Positions 27,463 through 36,337 are shown, counted from the stretch's first letter. The stretch is 64,000 nt of DNA from Porphyridium purpureum (GCA_008690995.1 VRMN01000003.1:1550001-1614000); one strand, 5' to 3'. Notes: a model not told the origin generated them from the letters alone. Program-made: numbers and translations.

Positions 27463-28312
27463 TAATAAAATGACCCCGTTTTATTTTGTACTTCACACAC
27501 TCGTGGCAGTTCGTTTGTGAACGGTACTGTGCTGATTCGTGATCGGTTCAAACGGCGAATGCAAGTGTGCGGGAGCGCCGACCGATGTGCACTGTGCTCG
27601 CGGCCCTGAGCATCCCATGGCAGTCGACATGCAGCGTCGGCGACTGCCGTGTATTCAGTGCCTGGCCGAGAGCGATAAAATATTGGTGCTTATCACTGGA
27701 AACGATGTCACACACAGTAGTAGCAAGTATACGGCGTGCTAGCGCGCTCACTTCTGCCTCGTGAGAGAGCGCCGATTCCACACAAACCAAATCGTGGATC
27801 AAAAGATTTTGTTCAAGGATCTTTGCACGAACGAACACTCCAATGGCTTTGACTGCAGATGTTGAGCAATCAAGGCATTCATACCTGATTCTGTGTAGGA
27901 AAGAAACCATTAGGAACTCAGTGCTGACTTTGGCGACGAGATCACGAGGATGCACAGTAGGACGCCTTCCCGGGAGGCAACGAGATGGTGGACCAGACAA
28001 CATCCATGGTATTAAAGTCTTGCGACGGAACAAGCGATCATGGTCGCCGCTGACGAGATCGTCACAGTCCATGAACCAGCTGCAACTCACTTGACCCGTG
28101 AGACGAATCACGCAATAATGTGCGCCGATAAGCCGGTACCAGATATTCAGTAATTCGAGCCTCACGTGATAGAAGAATGTGTCTCGCAAAAGCATGCTTG
28201 CTTATTAGACCTTTCTCCGACATACTAAAACACCTCCATTTAATCGAAAAATGAGTTGAGAAAACGGAAACGGTCGGCACGAGAAGTGCATAGTACCATG
28301 GGGTCATTTTAT
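27463..28312. repeat. Inverted repeat pair bounding an 850-base segment
   Basis: ATAAAATGACCCC at 27463-27475 recurs as its reverse complement at 28300-28312. Just inside, TTGTACTTCACACACTCGTG and, reversed, ATGCACTTCTCGTG are also alike. I do not see a clear target-site duplication. It may be a small non-autonomous DNA element or chance. Confidence 0.3.
27548..28195 (-). CDS. Hypothetical protein inside the inverted-repeat segment
   Basis: 215 open codons from ATG 28195. No domain, signal peptide or transposase motif is recognised. The composition is Leu/Ser/Cys-rich and a second minus frame is open nearby, so a spurious frame is possible. It is listed because it is the longest frame of the spacer and is enclosed by the 13-base inverted repeats. 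Confidence 0.25.
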   Translation of the reverse strand: MLLRDTFFYHVRLELLNIWYRLIGAHYCVIRLTGQVSCSWFMDCDDLVSGDHDRLFRRKTLIPWMLSGPPSRCLPGRRPTVHPRDLVAKVSTEFLMVSFLHRIRYECLDCSTSAVKAIGVFVRAKILEQNLLIHDLVCVESALSHEAEVSALARRILATTVCDIVSSDKHQYFIALGQALNTRQSPTLHVDCHGMLRAASTVHIGRRSRTLAFAV

Positions 28313-28610
28313 GATGGTCTTTCAAATTTACAGTTGCTGGACTTCGCCTTTCGCATTTTGATCGTGCACTTGGAGACTGACAGCGCCGCGCGTGTCTGCC
28401 GATCAAGCGATGTGACAGTCGATCCAAGACCTCGTGAAGGTTCTCAGAAGGTTGGTTGGGTGGCATAGAGGCGCGCTCGTGCCCGGCATTCAGGCGTTGA
28501 GGCATACGCTCTTTTGTTGGTCAGCGGGCCTGACATTGTACGTTGCCATCCACAGTTTGCAGTGGCGCTCGCAAGACTTCGGCGTGGAGAAGGGCTGGAG
28601 TGGTGAAAAC

Positions 28611-29489
28611 ATGGTGCGTCTTCCGGTGCTGGTGCTCCTCGTGGGTACCTTGTTGCTGCTGACTGGAGCTGTGCTTGCTCATGTGCCAATCTCAGTGTGC
28701 GAGTACTCGGACCAAGGCTGTTCGGAAGGCGAGATCTGCTACTCGCTCGACTCGGACGAATGCACGGAATACAATGGACTTGGCGGAACGCCGTTCTTCA
28801 AGTACAGTTACACGTGCGGCAGGACAGGCGCACTTCGTGTGGGAGGCGGGTACTTTCAGACAGCACAGTGTGTGCTAGGTGGGTCGTTTTCCACCGATTT
28901 CATCGTCGAAACATCGGACAATTTGCAGTTGAACACGTGCTATGCGCTCTCTCGTACGGTCATGGCATTGAATTCGCGTAGGTTTACTGCTTGGGACTGC
29001 GCCGGCAGCTCACCATCGCCAGTACCGACGCCGACTCCCGTGTGCGTGGACGCCGAGTGGATCGAAGAGCGCGGGCTGAGCAAAGTGCACGCCACCGACG
29101 GCTTTGGCGAGATGCTCTGTATCAGCGGGCTTGACGACCTTCCGTGCGGCACGCCGGACCACGTGATCGAGGTGAGCGTGCAGAAAGGAGCGCGCATGCG
29201 CACAGCGACCACGAGGCTGCGCACATACGCCGAGTTGTGTGCGGAGCGAGACTGCACGACCAAGGTGGGCCGCTTCAACGGCGTGGTGCATTCCGACGCG
29301 TACTTGCTTCCGAGCCAAGATGGGCATCGTGTGACGTCGGTGGCGCGCCGCGGCTCGACGTGGAGCGAGATCGAGAACCGGCTCGTGCTGGGTGCGCAGG
29401 CGATGGGGTCGCCGCGTGTGAATCGCCTGCTGACGTACCTGCAGCGACGGAACACCGTTGCACATTTGTCTGGTGTGGATGAGCAGTAG
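28611..29489 (+). CDS. Secreted Cys-rich protein of unknown function
   Basis: 292 residues from ATG 28611. An N-terminal signal peptide is clear: MVRLPVLVLLVGTLLLLTGAVLA, with cleavage likely after ALA-H. A Cys-rich region follows (CEYSDQGCSEGEICYSLDSDEC; six or more Cys to residue ~135), then a Ser/Pro/Thr linker (SSPSPVPTPTP) and a second domain with paired Cys (CVDAEWIEE...CISGLDDLPCGTPDH...CAERDC). This two-domain, PT-linker design fits an extracellular or cell-wall protein. I do not recognise either domain. A degenerate inverted copy of the gene's 3' end lies at 25950-26241. Upstream in-frame extension to 28434 lacks a good start. Confidence 0.7.
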   Translation: MVRLPVLVLLVGTLLLLTGAVLAHVPISVCEYSDQGCSEGEICYSLDSDECTEYNGLGGTPFFKYSYTCGRTGALRVGGGYFQTAQCVLGGSFSTDFIVETSDNLQLNTCYALSRTVMALNSRRFTAWDCAGSSPSPVPTPTPVCVDAEWIEERGLSKVHATDGFGEMLCISGLDDLPCGTPDHVIEVSVQKGARMRTATTRLRTYAELCAERDCTTKVGRFNGVVHSDAYLLPSQDGHRVTSVARRGSTWSEIENRLVLGAQAMGSPRVNRLLTYLQRRNTVAHLSGVDEQ

Positions 29490-30058
29490 GCATTCGGTGA
29501 GCTGCGGCTTCATGGAGGATGCGGCTTGCATGGTGCTGTGAACTGTTCGCATCTCTTCATATCGCCCCAGTTGGTCGACTTGATTCCGCGAATCTGACAG
29601 GATAGGTGTCACAAGAGATCAACGCTGAGACTGTCACTGTATCTGCACTCATCCCGCACAATATCATTTCGAACACACAGCACCACCAAACAACACCAAC
29701 ATCCCCTGGTAGAATTGCGTCATCTCCCGAACGAAGGCGCTTAACGGTCTTAAAGGTTTCGTTGACCGGCTTAACGGCTTAACGGTTTTACGGTTCATTT
29801 GATTTTAATTTTTTTCCATTTTTCAATCAAGACACGGAAGTGCGCGGCACGCGTGTCCGCACTCCCGTGCCTGTCTGTCCTGTGAACGAGTGTCTGACGA
29901 GCGCGTCATCAGCGTGTCTGTCCACGCACGGTCACCGGATCTCGGTCGTACGTCCGGCGCTTGGGTACTAGCGCGTAGTCTGAGATCAGCGCTGGTCGGG
30001 CCGGCACACCCAGGCTTGCCGGCTGGCGGAGAGTGACGCTGCTCACAACCTTGCAATC
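29490..30058. other. Spacer upstream of GFAT with TTAACGG cluster
   Basis: 569 bases. Start of the spacer is the 3' flank shared with the degenerate copy. TTAACGG is present at 29740, 29771 and 29778 with related TTTTACGG and GTTGACCGG, then an A/T-rich tract at 29800-29830. No gene supported. Confidence 0.4.
29738..29795 (+). promoter_or_regulatory. TTAACGG motif cluster upstream of GFAT
   Basis: Three exact and two near copies of TTAACGG in 58 bases, the last two only a few bases apart. TAACGG is the core recognised by Myb-type factors. Function is inferred. Confidence 0.35.
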
Positions 30059-32317
30059 ATGTGTGGCATCTTTGCCTGCTTCATTCATGGCAGCGACACA
30101 CTCTCTGAGCGTGAGGTGGCGGGTGTGTTGTTAAATGGGCTGGGGCGCTTGGAGTATCGCGGGTATGACAGTGCGGGGCTTTGCCTTTCGCGGAGTTCGA
30201 CCTGCGTGTGTTCAAGCGAGCAACCTGCAGTTCAAGATCAATTCTGCCCGCGCTTGCTGAAGACCGTCGGAACCGTATCAGTACTTCGAGAATTGGTAGA
30301 CCGTGAGATGAGCCCTGGTTCAGTCAACGGAGCAAATGGCCGACGCGCAAAATGCACTGACGATTCAAGGAGAGGGAGCTGTGCAGTCGGTCAAAGGTGT
30401 GGCACGACGCATGTGGGTATCGCGCATACAAGATGGGCAACACACGGAGCAGTATCTGTGGAAAATTGCCATCCGCACGTATCATCTGCGGAGCTTGAAT
30501 TTGTGGTCGTGCACAATGGCATTATCACCAACTACCAGGCTTTGAAAGAAATGTTGCTCAAAAAGGGCACTCGGTTTGAGTCAGATACAGACACTGAAGT
30601 GGTGGTCAAGTTAATACACTACTTGTACAGCACGTTGCTCGAGGCGCCCTCTGAGTCGTCTCGGAAGACCGCATCTGCATCGATTCCATTCGAAAAGCTT
30701 GTGATGCATCTCATGAGGCACTTAGAAGGTGCATTCGCGCTGATTTTTTTGAGTACAAAGTACCCTGGCCAAATTGTGGCGTGCAAGCGCGGGTCACCAC
30801 TCGTGATCGGGTTGAAAGGCGAGTACAATGTCAGCGAGCGTACCAAGGGCGGCCACTTCAGCAAGACCGATTCGGCTGCTCGCATCACTTCGTCAAAGTT
30901 GAGCAAAGGGGCCACAGCAAGTCTCAGTCTGGGACGGACACGAAATCTGGACTCGGAGGGAAGAGGTCATGACGAGCTGAATGACTCCACTCAGTATTTC
31001 TTTGCGTCCGACGTCAATGCGATCGTGGAACACACGGACCGCGTCCTCTACACCGAAGACAACGACATTGTGAGTGTGCGGAGCGGTGAGTTGCAGGTTT
31101 TCAATGTAACCAGTGAATTCAGCTACGAGAATGAAGATGAGCAAATGGTCGTTCCCAACCGCCAGGTTTCAACCATCCAAATGGAGTTGCACGAAATCAT
31201 GAAGGGCTCTTTTCCCCACTTCATGAAAAAGGAAATTTTTGAGCAGCCGGAGAGCATCAAGCAGACGATGCGGGGTCGGATTTTAAATGGTAGCGAGGTT
31301 CATCTAACAGGTGTACGGGAGCATATGTCGGACATCCGCAAGTCAACGCGCTTGATATTTGTAGCAAGCGGCACGTCATACAATGCATGCATGGCTTCAC
31401 GTCAGATTTTGGAAGAGCTGTCCGAGATTCCGGTGATTGTGGAGCTTGCTGGCGACTTTATGGACCGCTTGTGCCCAATCTTCAGGAGCGATGTCGTGGC
31501 GTTTGTCTCACAGAGCGGCGAGACGGCAGATACTCTCGATGCGCTGAAGTACGCTCGAAAACACGGTGCAATGTGCATGGGCATTGTCAACGTGGTGGGC
31601 AGTTCCATTTCGCGCCTGACTGACTTTGGGGTGCATCTCAACGCCGGCAGTGAGATAGGGGTTGCGAGCACCAAGGTGTACACGAGCCAGATTGTCGTCA
31701 TGGTTATGATTGCACTGGAACTATCTGCTGATTCCAAGAACAAGTCTGCTCGTCGAATCGCCATTTTGCAGGGCTTGCGCGAATTAAGCGCAAACATTGA
31801 AAAAACCATCTTACTTGTCGATGAGCACGTGCAGCGCATTGCCGACCAATTGGCGGACGATCGCTCAATTCTGTGCTTTGGCAGAGGGTACCATTATGCG
31901 ACATGTGTCGAGGCCGCGCTCAAGATCAAAGAGGTAGCTTACATTCATACCGAAGGGATCAATGCGGGCGAACTGAAGCACGGGCCCATTGCGCTAGTTG
32001 ACGAGAACCTCCCGATCGTCGTGTTCTCGAGCATGGACTTGACAGCGGTTAAAGTACAGAGCGCGATCCATCAGCTACTTGCGCGTGGCGTTCGGCAGCG
32101 TCTCATTGTAGTGTGCAGCGAGAGCGACACTCAGATGTTGGAGTTGGTGGCGTCGCGTGAGGGCGTCGATGTGATCAAGGTCGCGCACACTGTTGATTGT
32201 CTCCAGTCTGTGCTGAGCATTATTCCTATGCAGCTCCTAAGCTATTATCTTGCTGTTGCACGCAAACTCAACGTCGATTGCCCGCGAAATCTCGCAAAGA
32301 GCGTCACGGTGCATTGA
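30059..32317 (+). CDS. GFPT1: Glutamine-fructose-6-phosphate aminotransferase (GFAT)
   Basis: 752 residues. GFAT makes glucosamine-6-phosphate from fructose-6-phosphate and glutamine, the entry to UDP-GlcNAc for glycans and wall polymers. It starts MCGIFAC, so Cys2 becomes the N-terminal nucleophile after Met removal. The glutaminase domain shows LGRLEYRGYDSAGL, THVGIAHTRWATHG and VVHNGIITNY; SIS domains show FVASGTSYNACMASRQILEEL, SQSGETADTLDALKYAR, EIGVASTKVYTSQ, and the tail ends CPRNLAKSVTV-H, where most enzymes end in Glu. A Ser-rich insertion of ~60 residues (~250-315) lies in the eukaryotic regulatory loop region, where animal enzymes are phosphorylated. No intron. Confidence 0.97.
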   Translation: MCGIFACFIHGSDTLSEREVAGVLLNGLGRLEYRGYDSAGLCLSRSSTCVCSSEQPAVQDQFCPRLLKTVGTVSVLRELVDREMSPGSVNGANGRRAKCTDDSRRGSCAVGQRCGTTHVGIAHTRWATHGAVSVENCHPHVSSAELEFVVVHNGIITNYQALKEMLLKKGTRFESDTDTEVVVKLIHYLYSTLLEAPSESSRKTASASIPFEKLVMHLMRHLEGAFALIFLSTKYPGQIVACKRGSPLVIGLKGEYNVSERTKGGHFSKTDSAARITSSKLSKGATASLSLGRTRNLDSEGRGHDELNDSTQYFFASDVNAIVEHTDRVLYTEDNDIVSVRSGELQVFNVTSEFSYENEDEQMVVPNRQVSTIQMELHEIMKGSFPHFMKKEIFEQPESIKQTMRGRILNGSEVHLTGVREHMSDIRKSTRLIFVASGTSYNACMASRQILEELSEIPVIVELAGDFMDRLCPIFRSDVVAFVSQSGETADTLDALKYARKHGAMCMGIVNVVGSSISRLTDFGVHLNAGSEIGVASTKVYTSQIVVMVMIALELSADSKNKSARRIAILQGLRELSANIEKTILLVDEHVQRIADQLADDRSILCFGRGYHYATCVEAALKIKEVAYIHTEGINAGELKHGPIALVDENLPIVVFSSMDLTAVKVQSAIHQLLARGVRQRLIVVCSESDTQMLELVASREGVDVIKVAHTVDCLQSVLSIIPMQLLSYYLAVARKLNVDCPRNLAKSVTVH

Positions 32318-32398
32318 GTAAAAGGGCTAGTCTCCACGCGCGTGTTCATGTCGACCCTCCTGGACACCTTCCTTTTCCGGCCTGTAAGTCCAGTGCTC

Positions 32399-32977
32399 TC
32401 ACACCCCGCGCGCCCCGATTCTGAAGATCACAGCATCCTCGAGCGACCCGACTTCCAGTTCGGGTGGCATGACCTTGTAAAGAGCTGTGATTCGCTCATG
32501 ATTGCTCATCGAAAACGCGTCATCGGCAGTGCATCGGCGCCCCATGACGTGTTGCTCAATCATCCGGACGCCCTTCTCTGCATCGGCTTCGCCTACAAAG
32601 ACAAAAGCCACGCACGTACTGGCCGGCGTGATCCCAAAATGGCTGGCGGCCATGCGAGTCTGGCCCTTAGACCTGCCAGACAATTCCAGCATCAGCTGAT
32701 CATACACTGACACGTTCTCGGAACCGCTTTTCTTTGTTTCACCGCCGCCGTGGTTGTGCTCGACATGATTGAACGCACGCATTGCCGCGAGACGAAGCGC
32801 AAACTCGGACACCACCAGCTGCGCGTCCACCATCGCGCCCTTCAGACCATCCCAGCCAACCAGGTCCGCTGCGTTTGTGACATCCTGACACCACACCACC
32901 TCTACGTACGGCTCAAACGCCCGTTCAAGACGTGGCTCAGACATCCTTGCCCAGCATCCTTCCGGGTCTCTTCCCAT
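32399..32977 (-). CDS. TPRKB: KEOPS complex subunit Cgi121/TPRKB
   Basis: 192 residues from ATG 32977; ATG 32944 (181 residues) is equally possible, and a longer frame to 33112 overlaps the neighbouring gene's start. KEOPS makes t6A37 in ANN-decoding tRNAs; Cgi121 binds Bud32/PRPK and the tRNA 3' tail. Family features: VVWCQDVTNAADL, MVDAQLVVSEFALRLAAMRAF, the helix VYDQLMLELSGRSKGQTRMAASHFGI, and the terminal ITALYKVMPPELEVGSLEDAVIFRI, which matches the human TPRKB C-terminus. A 15-residue His/Gly-rich insertion is present near residue 75. Confidence 0.8.
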   Translation of the reverse strand: MGRDPEGCWARMSEPRLERAFEPYVEVVWCQDVTNAADLVGWDGLKGAMVDAQLVVSEFALRLAAMRAFNHVEHNHGGGETKKSGSENVSVYDQLMLELSGRSKGQTRMAASHFGITPASTCVAFVFVGEADAEKGVRMIEQHVMGRRCTADDAFSMSNHERITALYKVMPPELEVGSLEDAVIFRIGARGV

Positions 32978-33064
32978 TTCCGTTTCCAGAAGAGTTTTGA
33001 GACCGCGCCAACAAGCTCTTGAACCGTGCGAGACAGTGTTTCTGTGCTGATAATGGAGAGAACA

Positions 33065-34054
33065 ATGGCCGATGCGGAACCGGAAAGCAGTCAAGCTGCC
33101 TCGCCTGCGCATGTCGAAGGTGGGAGCGATGGAGCTCGCAACGAATCAACGGCGAGCAATGCCAGGCTAAGCCGAGAAGAGCGTCGTGCTCGGATTCTCG
33201 CGAAAGGGTCGGCAAGGTTAGCTTTCGCAGCAGGACAGGCACGCACGATTGATCAGGAACACACACCATTCAATGAGGGAGCCACGGCAGATGGTGCGCC
33301 TGATGGTGCGCCTGATGGTGCGCCTGATGGTGCACGTCTTGAAGAAGAGCGTGCGGAGAGTATCGGTAGAGTCGACGTACAAGCGCATATCGATGCAGAT
33401 CCCTCAAGAGCGGGTCTTCACGTCACGGAGGGATCTGAGCGGGAATATGCTCCGTCATTACCGCCAGCGCCGTCACCACCGCAACCAGCGGCCGCGACGT
33501 CGATGGCCGAGCTTCTCGAGTTTGCTCGGATGTTTGCGTCGCAACGACCAGTAGACGAAGTGGAACGCACTGATGCTTTGGGAGCTGCAACAGCAGAAAA
33601 CTTGTTTGGCTCGTCTGTTATGCGATCTGTTTCCAGTCATCAAGGCCAAATGGGCTTTGGCGCACCAAGCCGGACGAGAGATGACCCGACTCGAACCAAC
33701 GGGCCGCCGCCTTCGCAAGTCCGGCAAAGAAAGCTCCCTATCGAAATTCCAGAGCTGTCATTCACACAGCGTTTCCTTGTGGTAATATTCAGTGCTGTCC
33801 TGGCCGCACTGGTATCCCAAATTTGGATCGGGCCTTTCTCTTGCCTGACTGTGCTGCTAGCTTGTGAGCTCGTATTCCACGCCCGCTCACTGGTGTCGAT
33901 GCTTGGATCCGAGGTAACATTGGTCACTTTACTGGCGGGCGCTCCGCGCACGTGGGCTCTCATGCAGCAGATTTACCGAGAGTGCGTTCTATATCTTGTG
34001 GTCTTCTTGGTTACTGTGCGCTTCCTCCGCGTTCCAGATGAATGGACAACGTAA
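33065..34054 (+). CDS. GET2/CAMLG-like tail-anchored protein receptor subunit
   Basis: 329 residues from ATG 33065 (33053 alternative). A short basic motif near the N-terminus, LSREERRARILAKGSARLAFAAGQ, matches the Get3-binding segment of GET2/CAML and plant G1IP (RRxxIxxxGxxRLAxITGQ). A long disordered stretch follows, with a GAPD-repeat. Hydrophobic segments at the C-terminus (~FLVVIFSAVLAALVSQIWIG, FSCLTVLLACELVF, and one near YLVVFLVTVRFL) give about three ER-membrane helices. GET2 with GET1 receives tail-anchored proteins from Get3. Overall similarity outside these parts is low, as usual for the family. Confidence 0.6.
   Translation: MADAEPESSQAASPAHVEGGSDGARNESTASNARLSREERRARILAKGSARLAFAAGQARTIDQEHTPFNEGATADGAPDGAPDGAPDGARLEEERAESIGRVDVQAHIDADPSRAGLHVTEGSEREYAPSLPPAPSPPQPAAATSMAELLEFARMFASQRPVDEVERTDALGAATAENLFGSSVMRSVSSHQGQMGFGAPSRTRDDPTRTNGPPPSQVRQRKLPIEIPELSFTQRFLVVIFSAVLAALVSQIWIGPFSCLTVLLACELVFHARSLVSMLGSEVTLVTLLAGAPRTWALMQQIYRECVLYLVVFLVTVRFLRVPDEWTT
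33291..33333 (+). repeat. 12-base coding tandem repeat
   Basis: GGTGCGCCTGAT is repeated three times with a partial fourth, coding for repeated GAPD in the disordered part of the GET2-like protein. The units are nearly identical, suggesting recent slippage. Confidence 0.85.
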
Positions 34055-34091
34055 GGTGATTTGGACAGTGGTGGATTAAAAGTAGAAGAGC

Positions 34092-35147
34092 ATGTTTAGC
34101 GATGATATCGAAGCGCTTCATGCCGCTGCATGCGCCTCGAGCGCATCCACGTACACTGATCCGGAAAGCGGCTACCAGGTCTTTACCTCGTCCTTTCTAG
34201 CCAAGCGCGGTCGGTGTTGCGGCAGCGGCTGCCGTCACTGTCCGTTCGAGCACAACGCAGTTCCGCTTCAGATCCGCGCGTCGCGCATCCAGAATGCGGC
34301 TTTTCTGTACGAGCGGAATCCATGCGATGTGCCGGGTTCAGCGGTAGCCGTGCCGATCAAGGTCTTGTTTTGGTCCGGCGGGAAGGATTCCTACTTGGCG
34401 TTAAGGCATGTGATACGCGGGTACAAGGAGGCAAATGTGCCTTTTGGGACCGCATGCCGTCGGGTGGTTTTATTGACGACGTTCGATGTGCACACGCGTC
34501 GCGTCTCACAACAAGAAGTCAGCATCGCCGATATTGTGACGCAGGCTCGCGCGCTAGATTTAGACCTTCTTGGAGTGCCGCTTCACGTTGGTGCGTCGTA
34601 TGCCGCGGCGGTACACACAGGGTTGCGCATATTGTCGCAGTGTACGCGATACAGTAACGTTGACGCACTGGTGTTTGGCGATCTGCATATAACATACATT
34701 CGCGAATGGCGCGAGCAACACTTTGGCAGCGAGTTTGCCGCTGCCAAATACGGCAAGCGATACGAGCTGCAGTATCCCATCTTTTCTCAGGTCCCAGGCT
34801 CGAACTATGGTACTCTCATGGATGAGCTAGAAAGCTCTGACGTATCTGTATCCATTTGCGCCGTCAGCGGACCGCTGCCGGCGCAATCACCATTGTCGGT
34901 AACCCCATCGTCACCGCCGGACAAATCAGATTCGTATCCGCCTGCCGCGAGTGTGACCGGACCCGCACCTACTCAGTTAGGCGATTTCTTTACCCGGGAG
35001 CTTTCTGCGCGCATCGCTGAGGCAGGCTGGGATGCGTTTGGCGAAAACGGAGAGTTCCACACGTTTGTCGAACTCGGCTGGACTGGCGCGTCAAGCGCTG
35101 CGCTGCTCGGCTTCTCCGAGCCCGCGCACGCGCCGAAAAAGAATTAG
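34092..35147 (+). CDS. DUF5522 + PP-loop ATPase, Dph6-like
   Basis: 351 residues. Residues ~21-55 form a DUF5522-type Cys motif: YTDPESGYQVFTSSFLAKRGRCCGSGCRHCPF. From residue 89 a PP-loop ATPase begins, VLFWSGGKDSYLALR (SGGKDS at 95-100), followed by DLDLLGVPLHVG, VDALVFGDLHITYIREWRE and the late GENGEFHTFVE, all hallmarks of the Dph6/ATP_bind_4 family. Dph6 amidates diphthine on eEF2. The Cys-rich front plus C-terminal divergence (a Pro/Ser insertion ~265-300) means a related RNA or protein modification is also possible. Start ATG 34092. Confidence 0.75.
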   Translation: MFSDDIEALHAAACASSASTYTDPESGYQVFTSSFLAKRGRCCGSGCRHCPFEHNAVPLQIRASRIQNAAFLYERNPCDVPGSAVAVPIKVLFWSGGKDSYLALRHVIRGYKEANVPFGTACRRVVLLTTFDVHTRRVSQQEVSIADIVTQARALDLDLLGVPLHVGASYAAAVHTGLRILSQCTRYSNVDALVFGDLHITYIREWREQHFGSEFAAAKYGKRYELQYPIFSQVPGSNYGTLMDELESSDVSVSICAVSGPLPAQSPLSVTPSSPPDKSDSYPPAASVTGPAPTQLGDFFTRELSARIAEAGWDAFGENGEFHTFVELGWTGASSAALLGFSEPAHAPKKN

Positions 35148-35162
35148 GGTTTCTTCATTTAG

Positions 35163-35263
35163 GTACAGTTCATAAAGACGCCGCTTTCACGGCGAAAACG
35201 CGGGTGTACAGTACGTGAGCGCGGGTAACAACTGTACATATGAGCGAGCGTCTGCTGTACACC
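35163..35263. promoter_or_regulatory. GTACAG/CTGTAC cluster
   Basis: GTACAGT at 35163, TGTACAGTACGT at 35205, ACTGTACAT at 35231 and GCTGTACACC at 35254, all within the 212-base gap before the gene at 35360. Confidence 0.4.
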
Positions 35264-35359
35264 CTACTTTAAGAAACCCTAGACGTGGAAGGTGGGTGAG
35301 AGAAGCGCACGTGGTGACGGGAGAGGGAGAGAGAAGCGACAAGGGTGACGGAGAATACG

Positions 35360-36337
35360 ATGAATGTTGGGTTTGTGTCGCTTGGACACGGAGCTGCGAC
35401 GCGGTGGCGGCACTGTCATGACCATCGGAAGCAGGAATTTCGCGGCGGGCGCCGCGTGAATGGAGTAAGTGTCGGAAAGCTTGGCATGAGGCCACGGCGG
35501 AACGCGGCCCGCGTGCAGATGTCGCTCTCTGAGCCGGTGCTGTTCCCGGAAACGCTGCGCGCCGCAGGAACCCTGTTTGAAAGCTACCCCAGGCTCATGT
35601 TCTCGCCAGAAAGCGCCGCGCTCGCCCACTCGGGCGTGCCGAATTTGGCGCCCAGCGCCTTATTGTGGGCGTTCGCTTGCTACTTTGGCTTCTCGGAGCG
35701 TGTGCGGTGGGGAACCGAGCTGAACCGCAGGTTGCGTGTGGCGCTCGAGCGCTCGGTTCTGCCACCGGGTGAAAAAGTCGCTGTCGCGAGCAGCTCGGAT
35801 GGACAGTCGAGTGCTGATGCGCAAAGTCCGCCAGAGCCAGAACATGGAGCTGCCGAGCTTGTGGCTGCAGCACTTCACTCGTTGCCGTTTTTGCTAGCTG
35901 CGATTGGCATAGATACCTTACTGCGTAAGTCTGTCGGTGAAACATGGACCTTAAGCTCGGCCACAACGGCTGTTTTGTGGTCTGGCGTGTACGAGCTGGG
36001 TCGCTGGAGCGCAGGTTCGTTCATGAGCGAGGAGGAAAAAGAAGCCGAGCGAAAGGCCTACGACGCGTTTTGCGAGTTTGCAGATAGAGCGCTGAAGCGC
36101 AGCGGAAGATGTCATTTTAGCGACGTCGCGTCGGCCTTTCGCCTGCAGTGCCCGGCATATCGCACTCGCTCAAAGCTCTCGGACGAGCAGATCAGAAGAT
36201 TTATTCGCAGAGCGGCTCCAGACGCCGTACGGTCTCCAAATGGGTTTTATAGGAATTTGTCGATACTCTCGAAGCAGGAGCTGCGAGAGCGCGCCGCACA
36301 AGTGCAGGTGAGCGCGAGCCGGGATCGAGAGCAATAA
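35360..36337 (+). CDS. Plastid-type membrane protein of unknown function
   Basis: 325 residues from ATG 35360 (the GTG at 35345 is rejected). The first ~55 residues are rich in Arg, Gly and Ser with a cleavage-like VQMS, suggesting a plastid transit peptide. Two hydrophobic helices lie at ~165-190 (LVAAALHSLPFLLAAIGIDTLL) and ~205-222 (TTAVLWSGVYELG). The C-terminal ~110 residues are charged, with SGRCHFSDVASAFRLQCP and SPNGFYRNLSILS that resemble a small helical domain. I do not recognise the family. The 3' end has no nearby gene for over 1 kb. Confidence 0.6.
   Translation: MNVGFVSLGHGAATRWRHCHDHRKQEFRGGRRVNGVSVGKLGMRPRRNAARVQMSLSEPVLFPETLRAAGTLFESYPRLMFSPESAALAHSGVPNLAPSALLWAFACYFGFSERVRWGTELNRRLRVALERSVLPPGEKVAVASSSDGQSSADAQSPPEPEHGAAELVAAALHSLPFLLAAIGIDTLLRKSVGETWTLSSATTAVLWSGVYELGRWSAGSFMSEEEKEAERKAYDAFCEFADRALKRSGRCHFSDVASAFRLQCPAYRTRSKLSDEQIRRFIRRAAPDAVRSPNGFYRNLSILSKQELRERAAQVQVSASRDREQ

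Larger units (their letters stand above)
27222..28610. other. 1.4-kb spacer with a possible inverted-repeat-bounded element
   Basis: Holds TTAACGG words near 27408-27420, an AT-rich patch around 27450-27490, a 13-base inverted repeat pair (27463-27475 and 28300-28312) and one minus-strand open frame between them. No known gene recognised. Confidence 0.4.

Noticed and set aside
28256-28468. 70-codon plus frame before the secreted-protein gene
   Set aside because: Short, no motif, no conserved partner.
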